This document shows, one piece after another, positions 9,505-18,580 of a stretch of 64,000 nucleotides of DNA; position 1 is the stretch's first letter, and each line of letters starts with the position of its first letter. The notes beneath the pieces were generated by a model. That model saw only the letters and a program-made list of their open reading frames with translations. It searched no databases and was not told the origin of the DNA. The DNA is from Flavobacterium circumlabens (lineage in GTDB: Bacteria; Bacteroidota; Bacteroidia; Flavobacteriales; Flavobacteriaceae): positions 142,301 to 206,300 of the forward strand of contig NZ_SLWA01000005.1 of the NCBI RefSeq assembly GCF_004345565.1, written 5' to 3'. A program made the translations under genes and the position numbers.

Positions 9505-10467
9505 ATGATTTACACCATAATATTTCTTATTTTATTTATAATCGAGTTGTTATATTTTAAAGTGGCAGATCGCTTTAATATTATTGATAAACCAAACTTA
9601 AGAAGTTCTCATACCGAAATTACATTAAGAGGCGGCGGTATCATTTTTTGGTTTGCGGCTTTGCTTTACTTTGCTCAAAATATACCCTACAATTATTTTT
9701 TCTTTACTGGAATTACCCTGGTCACTTTGGTAAGCTTTTGGGATGATATTCAGAGTTTGTCCAATAAAATTAGAATATCGGTTCAATTTCTGGCTATTAG
9801 CCTGATTTTTTATGATTTAGGGGTTTTTATCAATGTGCCTTTAATCGGAATCGTTTTTGCCTATATTTTTGCTATCGGGATTATAAATGCTTACAATTTC
9901 ATGGATGGTATCAATGGTATAACAGGATTGTATACCTTAGTTGTCATGGGATCTTTATGGTATGTGAACAAAAATCTGCAGCTTTTTACAGATGCAAGTT
10001 TTATAATCTATGCCATGTTGGCTAGTCTGGTTTTCTTGTTTTTTAATTACAGAAAAAGAGCCAAATGTTTTGCGGGTGATGTAGGTAGTATTGCAATAGC
10101 TTTTTGGGTTATTTTTCTAATTTTGAAATTGATTTTAATCACTAATTCGATTATCTGGCTTTTGTTTTTAGCAGTCTATGGAGTTGATGCAATTTGCACA
10201 ATTTTGCACAGATTATATCTGAAACAAAATATTTTTGAAGCACACAGGTTGCATTTTTACCAGATATTAAGCAATGAATATAAAATTCAGCATCGTATTG
10301 TATCTGTAATTTATGCAGTAATACAAATTATTATTTCAGCCATCGTTATCTTTTTATATGACAAGCTGGAAGCAATTACACTTTTTGTTGTAATTATTGT
10401 ACCATTGGTTTTGATTTATTCTTTGAAGTTTTACATGATTCGAAAAGCAAGTTTAAAAATAATTTAA
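9505..10467 (+). CDS. WecA/WbpL-like polyprenyl-phosphate HexNAc-1-phosphate transferase
   Basis: This integral membrane protein of 320 residues belongs to the MraY/WecA/WbpL family. It transfers an N-acetylhexosamine 1-phosphate from a UDP-sugar to undecaprenyl phosphate and so starts glycan assembly. About ten hydrophobic segments are visible. Family motifs include LRGGGIIFW, FWDDIQSLSNKIR (with the aspartate pair), NAYNFMDGINGITG and CFAGDVGS near residue 190, then AHRLHFYQ in a cytoplasmic loop. A WbpV-like gene lies upstream and a WbpM-like gene downstream. A second, unrelated initiating enzyme is encoded at 42732. Confidence 0.85.
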   Translation: MIYTIIFLILFIIELLYFKVADRFNIIDKPNLRSSHTEITLRGGGIIFWFAALLYFAQNIPYNYFFFTGITLVTLVSFWDDIQSLSNKIRISVQFLAISLIFYDLGVFINVPLIGIVFAYIFAIGIINAYNFMDGINGITGLYTLVVMGSLWYVNKNLQLFTDASFIIYAMLASLVFLFFNYRKRAKCFAGDVGSIAIAFWVIFLILKLILITNSIIWLLFLAVYGVDAICTILHRLYLKQNIFEAHRLHFYQILSNEYKIQHRIVSVIYAVIQIIISAIVIFLYDKLEAITLFVVIIVPLVLIYSLKFYMIRKASLKII

Positions 10468-10892
10468 TGGAACCTAAGGTAATTCAGGGAGGAAACTTTT
10501 CAGACCATAGAGGAACTATCTCCTATGTAAATGATTTTAGTTTTAAAGACATTGAAAGATTTTATATTATAAGTAATTCTGACGCTAACCCAATCAGGGC
10601 ATGGCAAGGACATAAACTTGATGCTAAAAATTTCTATTGTCTAAGCGGATCTTTTAAAATTCATTTTGTGAAAATTGATAATTGGGAGAAACCATCAAAG
10701 GACTTGGTTATTGAAACTATATTTACAAGTGCTTCAGATAGTAAAATTATTCATATTCCTGCAGGATATGCTAATGCTATAGAGTCTTTGGAAAGTAACT
10801 CGAAATTAATTTCATTTTCAACTTTACCTTTATCCAAAGTAAGTGAAGATGACGTTAGATATGATTCAAATTATTGGAAAATTAATGACTGA
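10467..10892 (+). CDS. RmlC-like cupin, WxcM/FdtA-type sugar isomerase or epimerase
   Basis: This is a small cupin of 141 residues, similar in size to FdtA/QdtA 3,4-ketoisomerases and the C-terminal half of WxcM. The first conserved part is GGNFSDHRGTISYVNDF, followed by IRAWQGHKLDAKNFYCLSGS near residues 41-60, where classic FdtA enzymes have two histidines in RGxHAHK. Here only one histidine (in QGHK) is in that position, so this is a divergent subgroup. It is flanked by one-base and 8-base overlaps with its neighbours. The reaction is not certain; a nucleotide 6-deoxy-hexosulose is the likely substrate. Confidence 0.6.
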   Translation: MEPKVIQGGNFSDHRGTISYVNDFSFKDIERFYIISNSDANPIRAWQGHKLDAKNFYCLSGSFKIHFVKIDNWEKPSKDLVIETIFTSASDSKIIHIPAGYANAIESLESNSKLISFSTLPLSKVSEDDVRYDSNYWKIND

Positions 10893-12027
10893 TAAAAGGA
10901 TTTTTTTATCATTGCCGCAATTAAGCGGCGAAGAGCAAAAGTATATTCAAAAAGCTTTAGATGATAATTGGATTACCTCGGGTGGTCCAAATGTGAATGA
11001 TTTTGAAAATGATTTGCAGGAATTTCTACAGGATGATGTTTCCGTCGCGGCGTTAAATTCGGGGACCTCTGCGATTCATTTGGCACTAATTTTACTCGGT
11101 ATTAAAGCCGAAGATGAAGTCATCTGTCAAAGTATGACATTTTCCGCATCTGCGAATCCTATTTTATATCAGAAGGCGACCCCCGTTTTTATAGACAGTG
11201 AAGCTGAAACCTGGAACATTTGTCCGGAAACCCTCGAAATTGCAATTAAAGACAGAATAGCTAAGGGCAAAAAACCAAAAGCAATTATAGCAGTTCATTT
11301 ATACGGAATGCCTTACAAGGTTGATGACGTTCATGCTATTGCTGATAAATATGGAATTCCTGTTATTGAGGACAGCGCCGAGGCTCTGGGAAGTCATTAC
11401 AAAGGTAAAAAATGCGGTACTTTTGGCGCCTTTGGAATTTTCTCCTTTAATGGAAATAAAATCATTACAACCTCCAGCGGGGGAGCCCTTATTACTCACT
11501 CTAAAGATTCCAAAGAAAAAGCGATCTTTTACGCCACCCAATCTAGAGATGAGGCCATTCATTACCAACACAGTGAAATAGGATATAACTATAGAATGAG
11601 TAATGTTTGTGCCGGAATTGGAAGAGGACAAATGAAGATTTTGAATTCTAATTTAAAAGTTAAAAAACAAATTCACGATTTTTACGTTAGCATTTTTAAA
11701 GATGTAAAGGAAATAACTGTTTTTGAAAATATAAATCAGGATTATGATTCAAACTACTGGTTGACGACTATTTTAATAGAGCCTGGTTTGAATATAAACA
11801 GAGCTGTTTTATTACAGGCTTTTGAAGAAAAGAATATAGAATCCAGACCTTTGTGGAAACCGATGCACTTACAGCCCCTGTTTTCTCAATATCCTTACTA
11901 CGGCAGTACGGTTTCTGAAGATTTATTTGAAAAAGGTTTGTGCCTGCCATCAGGGACCAGTTTAAATAGTGCGGAAAAAGAAAGAATTAGAGAGGTCGTA
12001 AATAAATTATTTCAGGTCCAAGAATAG
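10885..12027 (+). CDS. DegT/DnrJ/EryC1/StrS aminotransferase, PglE-like
   Basis: This is a PLP-dependent sugar aminotransferase. I use the ATG at 10885, giving 380 residues beginning MTDKRIFLSLPQ; a longer frame from 10843 would overlap the upstream gene more and lacks family similarity. IYLSxPxxSGxEQKYI-type N-termini and DNWITSGGPNVNDFE are typical of PglE, which aminates UDP-4-keto-6-deoxy-GlcNAc. EDSAEALGS (near 162-170) and FSFNGNK with the PLP lysine at about 192 are visible. The WbpM/PglF-like dehydratase downstream would make its substrate. No PglD-like acetyltransferase is adjacent. Confidence 0.85.
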   Translation: MTDKRIFLSLPQLSGEEQKYIQKALDDNWITSGGPNVNDFENDLQEFLQDDVSVAALNSGTSAIHLALILLGIKAEDEVICQSMTFSASANPILYQKATPVFIDSEAETWNICPETLEIAIKDRIAKGKKPKAIIAVHLYGMPYKVDDVHAIADKYGIPVIEDSAEALGSHYKGKKCGTFGAFGIFSFNGNKIITTSSGGALITHSKDSKEKAIFYATQSRDEAIHYQHSEIGYNYRMSNVCAGIGRGQMKILNSNLKVKKQIHDFYVSIFKDVKEITVFENINQDYDSNYWLTTILIEPGLNINRAVLLQAFEEKNIESRPLWKPMHLQPLFSQYPYYGSTVSEDLFEKGLCLPSGTSLNSAEKERIREVVNKLFQVQE

Positions 12028-12167
12028 AATCGATTGGGTTTCTATGAGACATCAATATTATTTACTTTTAAATATAAAAATACAGTTTAATTCAAATTTT
12101 ATAACATATGAGTAGGACTAGACATGTTATTTTTAAATGAAAAGAAATTTTTAATATCTTTAATTTG

Positions 12168-12175
12168 TATTTTTG
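12168..12175 (+). promoter_or_regulatory. Candidate Bacteroidota -7 promoter motif (TATTTTTG)
   Basis: TATTTTTG fits the Bacteroidota -7 consensus TAnnTTTG and lies 37 bases before the TTG start of the WbpM-like gene, in a 184-base gap. No convincing -33 TTTG is seen at the usual distance, so the call is weak. Confidence 0.35.
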
Positions 12176-12211
12176 TAATAATTACAATTAAGATTATCAA
12201 AGAAAACCAAA

Positions 12212-14179
12212 TTGAATACAGATAAACAAACCAAAGTCACGGATTTCCTGCATACTTTTTTTTCGCCAAGAAATTTAAGAGCCAATATTAATAACCTTAG
12301 TTATTTGCCAAGGTGGATTATCGTTGGAATAGATGTAATGGTCCTGATTTTTTCTTTTACGTTTACCTACATGTTATTTGAAGGAACAGCATTAGGATAT
12401 ATTATAACTTCACATCATTTTTATTTCGTAGGCAGTCTTATTTTTGTAAATGTATTTTTCTTTTGGTTGTTCAGGACCTATTCAGGTATTATAAGGCATT
12501 CTTCTTATATTGATGCGATCAAACTGCTGTTTTCACAGATGTCGGTTTTAGTATTTTTCTTATTTTTAAATTTAGTATTTGAATTATATTTTGGTCACAA
12601 AGCTTTTTTAAATACGGCCCTTTTTATCAATTTGGTGCTGTCATTTTGCGGATTATTTTTATATCGCGTAATTGTAAAACAAACTTTCGAATTATATTTC
12701 TCAGAGAAAACGAATTCTAAACTAATCAGAACAGTTATTTACGGAACTGATGCCAATGCTATTTCAGTAGCGAATGCTTTAAAATTTGAAACTCCGTCAA
12801 GATTTAAAATTGTTGGTTTTGTCGATAAAAATAATCAGAATGCCTCTAAGCGAATGCTGGATCTTCCTATTTTGATTTTAAGAAAAAAATTACCTGCTTT
12901 AATGCGATCTGTAGCTGCAGAGGGTGTAATTATAGCCGATAAAAGTTTATCTAAAGAGGAACAATTAATTATTGTAGACCAATGTTTGGAGTTTAACTAC
13001 AGGGTTTACACCGTGCCACTTATCTCCGATTGGGAAAATCAAAAAGAGATTTCCCAAAAAGTAAAAAATATACAAATTGAAGATTTATTGGAAAGAAAAC
13101 CAATAGTACTGGATAGTAAATCGATTTCGAAACAATTAAAAGATAAAACGGTATTAATTACAGGCGCAGCAGGGTCAATAGGAAGTGAAATAGTAAGGCA
13201 GGTATTAGGATTTAATCCTAAAAGAATTATTATTCTGGATCATGCCGAAACACCACTCCATAATTTATGCTTAGAGATTTTGAGTGTCGATTCTGAAACT
13301 AAAATCGTAGCTGTAATTGCCGATGTGAGAAGTAAAAAAGCATTAGAAAAGGTTTTCAAAAACTACAGTCCTCACGTTGTTTATCATGCAGCTGCCTATA
13401 AACACGTTCCTTTAATGGAAGAAAACCCGGCACAAGCCATATTGACAAACATTAAAGGTACCCGCAACTTAGCCGATTTATCCTGTAAATACAATGTTCG
13501 TAAATTTGTGATGGTATCTACTGACAAAGCAGTTAATCCCAGCAATGTGATGGGAGCCAGTAAAAGAATTGCAGAGAAATATGTTCAGTCTTTATTTTTA
13601 AAAAATCAACAAGAGAATTTTGAGGTAGTAACGAAGTTCATTACTACCCGTTTTGGTAATGTCTTAGGCTCAAACGGATCAGTAGTCCCATTATTTACCA
13701 AACAAATTGCTGCCGGAGGACCGGTTACCATAACACACCAGGATATTATTCGTTATTTTATGACTATTCCTGAAGCATGCCAGTTGGTATTAGAAGCAGG
13801 AGCAATGGGTAACGGAGGAGAGATTTACATTTTCGATATGGGAAAACCGGTAAAGATTATTGACTTAGCAAAAAAGATGATCAAACTTGCAGGTTTTATT
13901 CCTGATAAAGAGATAAAAATAAAAATCGTTGGCTTAAGACCGGGAGAGAAGCTCTATGAAGAATTATTAAATGATACTTCTAAAACATTGCCAACCTATC
14001 ATAATAAAATCATGATAGCTCAGGAGATACAAGATGAGTATGAAAACTTGCACATTGAGATTGATGAACTTATCGGAATTGCAGATTTCTATGACAACGA
14101 CGATATTGTTGCTAAGATGAAGAAAATCGTTCCGGAATTCAAAAGTATGAATTCGACTTTTGAAGTTTTGGATAATTAA
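12212..14179 (+). CDS. Membrane UDP-GlcNAc 4,6-dehydratase, WbpM/PglF-like
   Basis: This 655-residue protein has four N-terminal membrane helices (about 35-155), a CoA-binding-like Rossmann domain (about 170-290) and a C-terminal SDR domain. GAAGSIGSE at 318-326 binds NAD, and STDKAVNP (436-443) with MGASKR (447-452) is the atypical active site of WbpM and PglF, with Met in place of the usual Tyr. It converts UDP-GlcNAc to the 4-keto-6-deoxy sugar used by the WbpV-like reductase and PglE-like aminotransferase upstream. The start must be TTG at 12212: the frame is closed at 12179 and the next Met lies inside helix 1. A terminator follows. Confidence 0.9.
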   Translation: MNTDKQTKVTDFLHTFFSPRNLRANINNLSYLPRWIIVGIDVMVLIFSFTFTYMLFEGTALGYIITSHHFYFVGSLIFVNVFFFWLFRTYSGIIRHSSYIDAIKLLFSQMSVLVFFLFLNLVFELYFGHKAFLNTALFINLVLSFCGLFLYRVIVKQTFELYFSEKTNSKLIRTVIYGTDANAISVANALKFETPSRFKIVGFVDKNNQNASKRMLDLPILILRKKLPALMRSVAAEGVIIADKSLSKEEQLIIVDQCLEFNYRVYTVPLISDWENQKEISQKVKNIQIEDLLERKPIVLDSKSISKQLKDKTVLITGAAGSIGSEIVRQVLGFNPKRIIILDHAETPLHNLCLEILSVDSETKIVAVIADVRSKKALEKVFKNYSPHVVYHAAAYKHVPLMEENPAQAILTNIKGTRNLADLSCKYNVRKFVMVSTDKAVNPSNVMGASKRIAEKYVQSLFLKNQQENFEVVTKFITTRFGNVLGSNGSVVPLFTKQIAAGGPVTITHQDIIRYFMTIPEACQLVLEAGAMGNGGEIYIFDMGKPVKIIDLAKKMIKLAGFIPDKEIKIKIVGLRPGEKLYEELLNDTSKTLPTYHNKIMIAQEIQDEYENLHIEIDELIGIADFYDNDDIVAKMKKIVPEFKSMNSTFEVLDN

Positions 14180-14213
14180 TTTTGAATATTAATTATGGAT
14201 TGAAATAAGATAT

Positions 14214-14242
14214 AAAAAGGTGTTTTTTTAAAACGCCTTTTT
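14214..14242 (+). terminator. Rho-independent terminator after the WbpM-like gene
   Basis: The arms AAAAAGGTGTTTT (14214-14226) and AAAACGCCTTTTT (14230-14242) pair with one G-U and a 3-base loop, and T-rich sequence follows. It lies 34 bases after the stop of the dehydratase and before the ABC exporter gene, so it divides the locus into two transcription units. Confidence 0.8.
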
Positions 14243-14357
14243 GCTTTTTGAATATTTTTTAAAAGACTAAAAATCTTGTTAATTGCGTATGATAGTAAGG
14301 AAGCCCCCTGTCTATTTTAAATAATATTATTGCAATTTAATTGTAATACAACTGAAA

Positions 14358-15224
14358 ATGAACAATACAAATACTACTAATGACTGGCTGTTTGAAATAA
14401 CACCAAAGAATAACTTCTTCACCCTAAATCTTAAAGAAGTCTGGCAATATCGGGATTTACTATTTTTGTTTGTAAAACGAGATGTTATTACAGTTTATAA
14501 ACAAACGGTATTAGGACCATTATGGTATCTTATTCAGCCTTTGTTTACATCAGTAACCTTTACCATAATATTTAATAATGTTGCCGGAATCAATACCGGT
14601 AATGTACCTCCGTTTCTGTTCAATCTGGCAGGCATAACGGTTTGGAATTATTTTACAGCTTGCCTAAACGGTACTTCTGATACGTTTAAAGCGAATGCAG
14701 GAATATTTGGAAAAGTCTATTTCCCCAGAATTATAACGCCTATCTCAGTCGTAATTTCTAATTTGATTAAATTCGGGATACAATTTTTTATTTTCATTGC
14801 TTTTTATTGTTACTACTACATTCAGGGGAGGGACCTGAGCCTGAACGGTATGGTGTTGTTTTTCCCTTTACTTATTGTTGTTATGGGTATTTTAGGATTA
14901 GGATTAGGAATGTTGATTTCCTCTATGGTAACAAAATACCGTGACTTTAGCTATTTAATTACTTTTGGAATACAATTACTAATGTATCTGTCAGCAGTAA
15001 TGTATCCGATGGAGTTAATTAAACAAAAACTGCCTGCTTATGGCTGGATTGTGCAATACAACCCATTAGCTTATATTATTGAGACCTCCCGTTATATGCT
15101 TTTAAATGTTGGAGAGATTTCCCTTTCAGGATTACTATATACTTTTGTGGTTACAATTGCAGTATTCGTTATTGGTATTTTAGTTTTTAATAAAACGGAA
15201 AAGAGTTTTATAGACACTGTTTAA
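14358..15224 (+). CDS. wzm: Polysaccharide ABC exporter, membrane subunit (Wzm/TagG-like)
   Basis: This 288-residue protein is the permease of an ABC-2 exporter for O-polysaccharide or capsule. Six membrane segments fit the hydrophobic profile. The stretch FVKRDVITVYKQTVLGPLWY near residues 35-54 is the conserved N-terminal amphipathic interface helix of Wzm/KpsM/TagG, and the later sequence PLAYIIETSRYMLL is also typical. The ATPase gene follows 66 bases downstream. The exporter flips completed lipid-linked chains across the inner membrane. It stands at the head of the glycosyltransferase array after a terminator. Confidence 0.9.
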   Translation: MNNTNTTNDWLFEITPKNNFFTLNLKEVWQYRDLLFLFVKRDVITVYKQTVLGPLWYLIQPLFTSVTFTIIFNNVAGINTGNVPPFLFNLAGITVWNYFTACLNGTSDTFKANAGIFGKVYFPRIITPISVVISNLIKFGIQFFIFIAFYCYYYIQGRDLSLNGMVLFFPLLIVVMGILGLGLGMLISSMVTKYRDFSYLITFGIQLLMYLSAVMYPMELIKQKLPAYGWIVQYNPLAYIIETSRYMLLNVGEISLSGLLYTFVVTIAVFVIGILVFNKTEKSFIDTV

Positions 15225-15290
15225 TTCAGTCAGTTTTAGAATAGCGTAACGTTTTTAGGTAATTCAGGCATCACAATTTACAACTTACAA

Positions 15291-16556
15291 TTGAAAAAAG
15301 ATATCATATTAAAGGCAGAAAATATTTCTAAACAATATCGTTTAGGAGAGGTCGGGACAGGAACGTTGATTCATGACCTGAATCGATGGTGGCATCAAAT
15401 TCGGGGTAAAGAAAATCCGTATTTGCGAATAGGAGATACCAACGATCGTTCTAAAAAAGGAACTTCAGATTATGTCTGGGCTTTGCAGGATATTAATTTT
15501 GAGGTGGAACGCGGACAGGTATTAGGAATAATTGGTAAAAACGGCGCGGGAAAATCAACACTTTTAAAGATATTATCAAAGGTAACAGCTCCAACTACGG
15601 GGAGTATAAAATCGCGCGGCCGTATTGCTTCGCTTCTTGAAGTTGGAACAGGTTTTCATGGAGAAATGACTGGTCGTGAGAATATTTTTCTAAATGGTGC
15701 CATTTTAGGGATGACGAAAAAAGAAATTGCTTCAAAACTAGATGAAATTATAGGATTCTCAGGTTGCGAACGGTATATAGACACTCCCGTAAAAAGATAT
15801 AGTTCCGGAATGACCGTGCGTCTGGCTTTTGCCGTAGCAGCTTTCCTGGAACCTGAAATTTTAGTAATTGATGAGGTTTTAGCCGTAGGAGATGCCGAGT
15901 TTCAAAAGAAGGCAATCGGTAAAATGCAGGATATATCAAAAGGAGAAGGGCGCACTGTTTTATTCGTGAGCCATAATATGGCAGCAGTGAAGAGTTTGTG
16001 TACCAGAGGAATTATTTTAGAACATGGAAAAGTTGTCTTTGAAGGAGAAATAGAAAATGCTGTAAGTTACTATCTTGGCGGTGATGCCGAAGCAATGAAC
16101 TTAAAAACATTTGGAAAAGAATATGATCTTCCGATCTTTAAATTAAATGAAATTTCGTTAAATAATTCCGGACGGACTTCAGATGATGTTTTGCGGGAAA
16201 ATGAACTAATTATTCTTCATACCAAAATAGATATAAAAGTAAAGGACGCACAAAGATATCATATCACCTATCACTTATTTAATGAAATGGGAGAGGTGAT
16301 GTTCTCGTTTTCGAATGCTGGTTCATTTTCTTTAAAAAACGGACTAAATGATATCACATGTGATTTTCCTGAATCCTTTTTTCAATCCGGACAATACTTT
16401 TTGTCGCTCTTTATAGTCGAAGATGCAAAGAAGCCCATTTTTATCGAAAGCGATATCATTTCTTTTACGGTTGTAGATTCCGGAAGGGAATTAGGAACCT
16501 ATATGGGCAGGGAGCCAGGCTACATAAAGCCACAATTTGACTGGAAAATAAAATAA
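15291..16556 (+). CDS. wzt: Polysaccharide ABC exporter, ATPase with C-terminal Wzt-like domain
   Basis: This is the ATPase partner of Wzm, 421 residues. Walker A is GKNGAGKST (82-90), the signature is YSSGMTVRLAF (170-180), Walker B is LVIDEVLAVGD (191-201), and SHNM carries the switch histidine. Residues about 265-421 form an extra beta-rich domain like the cargo-binding module of Wzt, which in known systems recognises the non-reducing end of the O-chain. An insert around residues 35-60 precedes Walker A, as in KpsT/TagH-type proteins. The start is TTG; no ATG exists in frame upstream and the N-terminus fits the family. Confidence 0.9.
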   Translation: MKKDIILKAENISKQYRLGEVGTGTLIHDLNRWWHQIRGKENPYLRIGDTNDRSKKGTSDYVWALQDINFEVERGQVLGIIGKNGAGKSTLLKILSKVTAPTTGSIKSRGRIASLLEVGTGFHGEMTGRENIFLNGAILGMTKKEIASKLDEIIGFSGCERYIDTPVKRYSSGMTVRLAFAVAAFLEPEILVIDEVLAVGDAEFQKKAIGKMQDISKGEGRTVLFVSHNMAAVKSLCTRGIILEHGKVVFEGEIENAVSYYLGGDAEAMNLKTFGKEYDLPIFKLNEISLNNSGRTSDDVLRENELIILHTKIDIKVKDAQRYHITYHLFNEMGEVMFSFSNAGSFSLKNGLNDITCDFPESFFQSGQYFLSLFIVEDAKKPIFIESDIISFTVVDSGRELGTYMGREPGYIKPQFDWKIK

Positions 16557-16691
16557 ACCAGCATCCAAACGTATAAATAATTTAGACTTATATTTTTATT
16601 TTAACAGCTTATAAATCCTTTTGAAGTTAGTTGAATTAATAGATTTACTAATTTTCCCAAATAGCATAACCCATAATTTAAATAGTAACCA

Positions 16692-17591
16692 ATGTCGAAA
16701 AATCTAAAAGTAACGGTATGCATGATTACTTATGGGCATGAGAAATTTATTGAAGAAGCAATAAATGGTGTCCTTATGCAGGAAATTGATTTTGATATTG
16801 AATTGCTTATTTCTAATGATGCATCACCCGACAAAACAGATGAAATTGTTAAGTCAATTATTGAAAATCATCCCAGAGGAAGTTGGATCAGATATATAAA
16901 ACATGACTCAAATATTGGAATGATGCCCAATTCCCTGTTTGTTTTGGAAGCCAGTAAAGGGGAATTTATTGCAGTTTGTGAAGGCGATGATTATTGGACG
17001 GACCCCTTAAAACTGCAAAAACAAGTTGCTTTCTTAGAAGCAAATCCGGAATATGTAATGTGTTTTCATCGCTGCCAATTCCTTACGCTTGAAAACGGTA
17101 AAAATAAATTTGTTGATCAGGAGCTTGAAGTGATTGATTATGAATATAATTTATACGGTTTGTTGTATCATTGGAATATTCCTACTGCATCAATTGTATT
17201 TAAGAATGTATTTCTGGAAGAAGACAATGTTTTTCCATATGACTTTTTAAAAGTTCAAAGCGGGGATATTGCACTTGCGTCTTATCTGTTTCAATTTGGA
17301 AAATTCTTTCTTTTTAAGGAAATCATGAGTGTTTACAGGGTTTTTGGTTTGGGAGTATCTGTGACGCACAAAGATTTAAGAATGATTCATTACAGGGCCA
17401 ATTTATATTTTAGAATAAACGAATATTATAATTTCAAATATGAAGCGGAAATTTATCAGGCATTACATGATGTAATGAACAGATATGCACCGGTTTTATG
17501 TCTGGAAAAAAATGCAGTAAATAATTACTCTACAAGAAAATTAATATATATTCTTTACCGTAGGCTGAAAAGGAAAATAACAAAAAGATGA
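16692..17591 (+). CDS. Glycosyltransferase family 2
   Basis: This is a 299-residue GT2 enzyme. It begins KVTVCMITYGHEKFIEEA, has ISNDASPDKT for nucleotide binding and CEGDDYWTDPLKLQKQ at about 96-111, the metal-binding motif of a large GT2 subgroup found in capsule clusters. It is the first of nine glycosyltransferase genes that run to 26247. A 135-base gap separates it from wzt, with no clear terminator. Its stop overlaps the next start by four bases (ATGA). Confidence 0.8.
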   Translation: MSKNLKVTVCMITYGHEKFIEEAINGVLMQEIDFDIELLISNDASPDKTDEIVKSIIENHPRGSWIRYIKHDSNIGMMPNSLFVLEASKGEFIAVCEGDDYWTDPLKLQKQVAFLEANPEYVMCFHRCQFLTLENGKNKFVDQELEVIDYEYNLYGLLYHWNIPTASIVFKNVFLEEDNVFPYDFLKVQSGDIALASYLFQFGKFFLFKEIMSVYRVFGLGVSVTHKDLRMIHYRANLYFRINEYYNFKYEAEIYQALHDVMNRYAPVLCLEKNAVNNYSTRKLIYILYRRLKRKITKR

Positions 17592-18580
17592 ATCCTCTTG
17601 TTTCTGTAATTGTACCCAATTTTAACCATGCTAATTTTCTTGAAAGAAGGTTAGAGAGTATATTCAATCAGAGTTACTCCAATATTGAGGTTATTTTATT
17701 AGACGATTGCAGCGTTGATAACAGCCGGGAAATTCTTTCTGAATATGCTAAAAATCCTAAAGTAAGTCATTGTGTCTTTAATGAGATAAATTCAGGAAAT
17801 ACATTTATACAATGGCATAAAGGAATACAATTGGCGAAAGGAGATTTTATCTGGATTGCTGAATCAGATGATAGTTGTAAACACAATTTAATAGAGGAAT
17901 TAATCAAGCCTTTAATTGAAGATGAAAAAATTGTTTTATCGTATGCACAATCAAATAAAATCAATGAATTAGATGAAATTACAGGAAGCTGGCTGGATTA
18001 TACTTTAAATTTGGATAACTCAGCATTCGACAGGAAATTTGTAATGGAAGGTACTGTATTTGTCGAGAAATTTTTAATTCATAAAAATGTTATTCCAAAT
18101 GCAAGTGCCGTTATTTTTAGATATCAAAAAAATATTTCAGAGTATATTACAGTAGACAAGGAGTTGCGATATTGCGGTGACTGGATTTTTTACTTTAAAC
18201 TACTCCTCAACAATAAAGTAGCATTCACGCCTGAAAAATTAAATAACTTCCGCTATCACTGTCAAAGTGTAATTGCAAAAGCCCTGAAAGCTGACGATAA
18301 AATGAGATTGTTGAACTTAGATATTGTCATGCGATCTAATATGAAGGAATTTTTGCAGCTAAATAAGTCTTCCAATTATTGGAATATTATTGCTGTAAAT
18401 GCCAAAATTGTTAAAGAAATCAAGTACAATAAAGCATTACTATTCTTTGAAAATAAAGAATATGGTAATTGGTTTAAATATCTTATCATGATTCCGAAGA
18501 CCTTTATTATGAAAAATAAATATGTAAGAAGATTGAAGAAAAGATTGTTTTTATATTTAAATCTGAAAAATAAGGAATGA
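17588..18580 (+). CDS. Glycosyltransferase family 2
   Basis: This is a 330-residue GT2 enzyme. VSVIVPNFNHANFLERRL opens the domain, LDDCSVDNS gives the nucleotide site and IAESDDSC (90-97) the metal site. The middle contains NASAVIFRYQ and the C-terminal third is basic and helical, probably a membrane-surface anchor. The gene overlaps both neighbours by four bases as ATGA, so it is likely translated in a coupled chain with 16692 and 18577. Donor and acceptor are unknown. Confidence 0.8.
   Translation: MNPLVSVIVPNFNHANFLERRLESIFNQSYSNIEVILLDDCSVDNSREILSEYAKNPKVSHCVFNEINSGNTFIQWHKGIQLAKGDFIWIAESDDSCKHNLIEELIKPLIEDEKIVLSYAQSNKINELDEITGSWLDYTLNLDNSAFDRKFVMEGTVFVEKFLIHKNVIPNASAVIFRYQKNISEYITVDKELRYCGDWIFYFKLLLNNKVAFTPEKLNNFRYHCQSVIAKALKADDKMRLLNLDIVMRSNMKEFLQLNKSSNYWNIIAVNAKIVKEIKYNKALLFFENKEYGNWFKYLIMIPKTFIMKNKYVRRLKKRLFLYLNLKNKE

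Noticed and set aside
10843..10884. Upstream extension of the PglE-like aminotransferase frame
   Set aside because: It would overlap the cupin gene by 50 bases and adds 14 residues with no family match; the ATG at 10885 fits the PglE N-terminus.
11299..11631. Minus-strand ORF of 110 residues inside the aminotransferase gene
   Set aside because: It is antisense to a well-recognised gene and has no family features.
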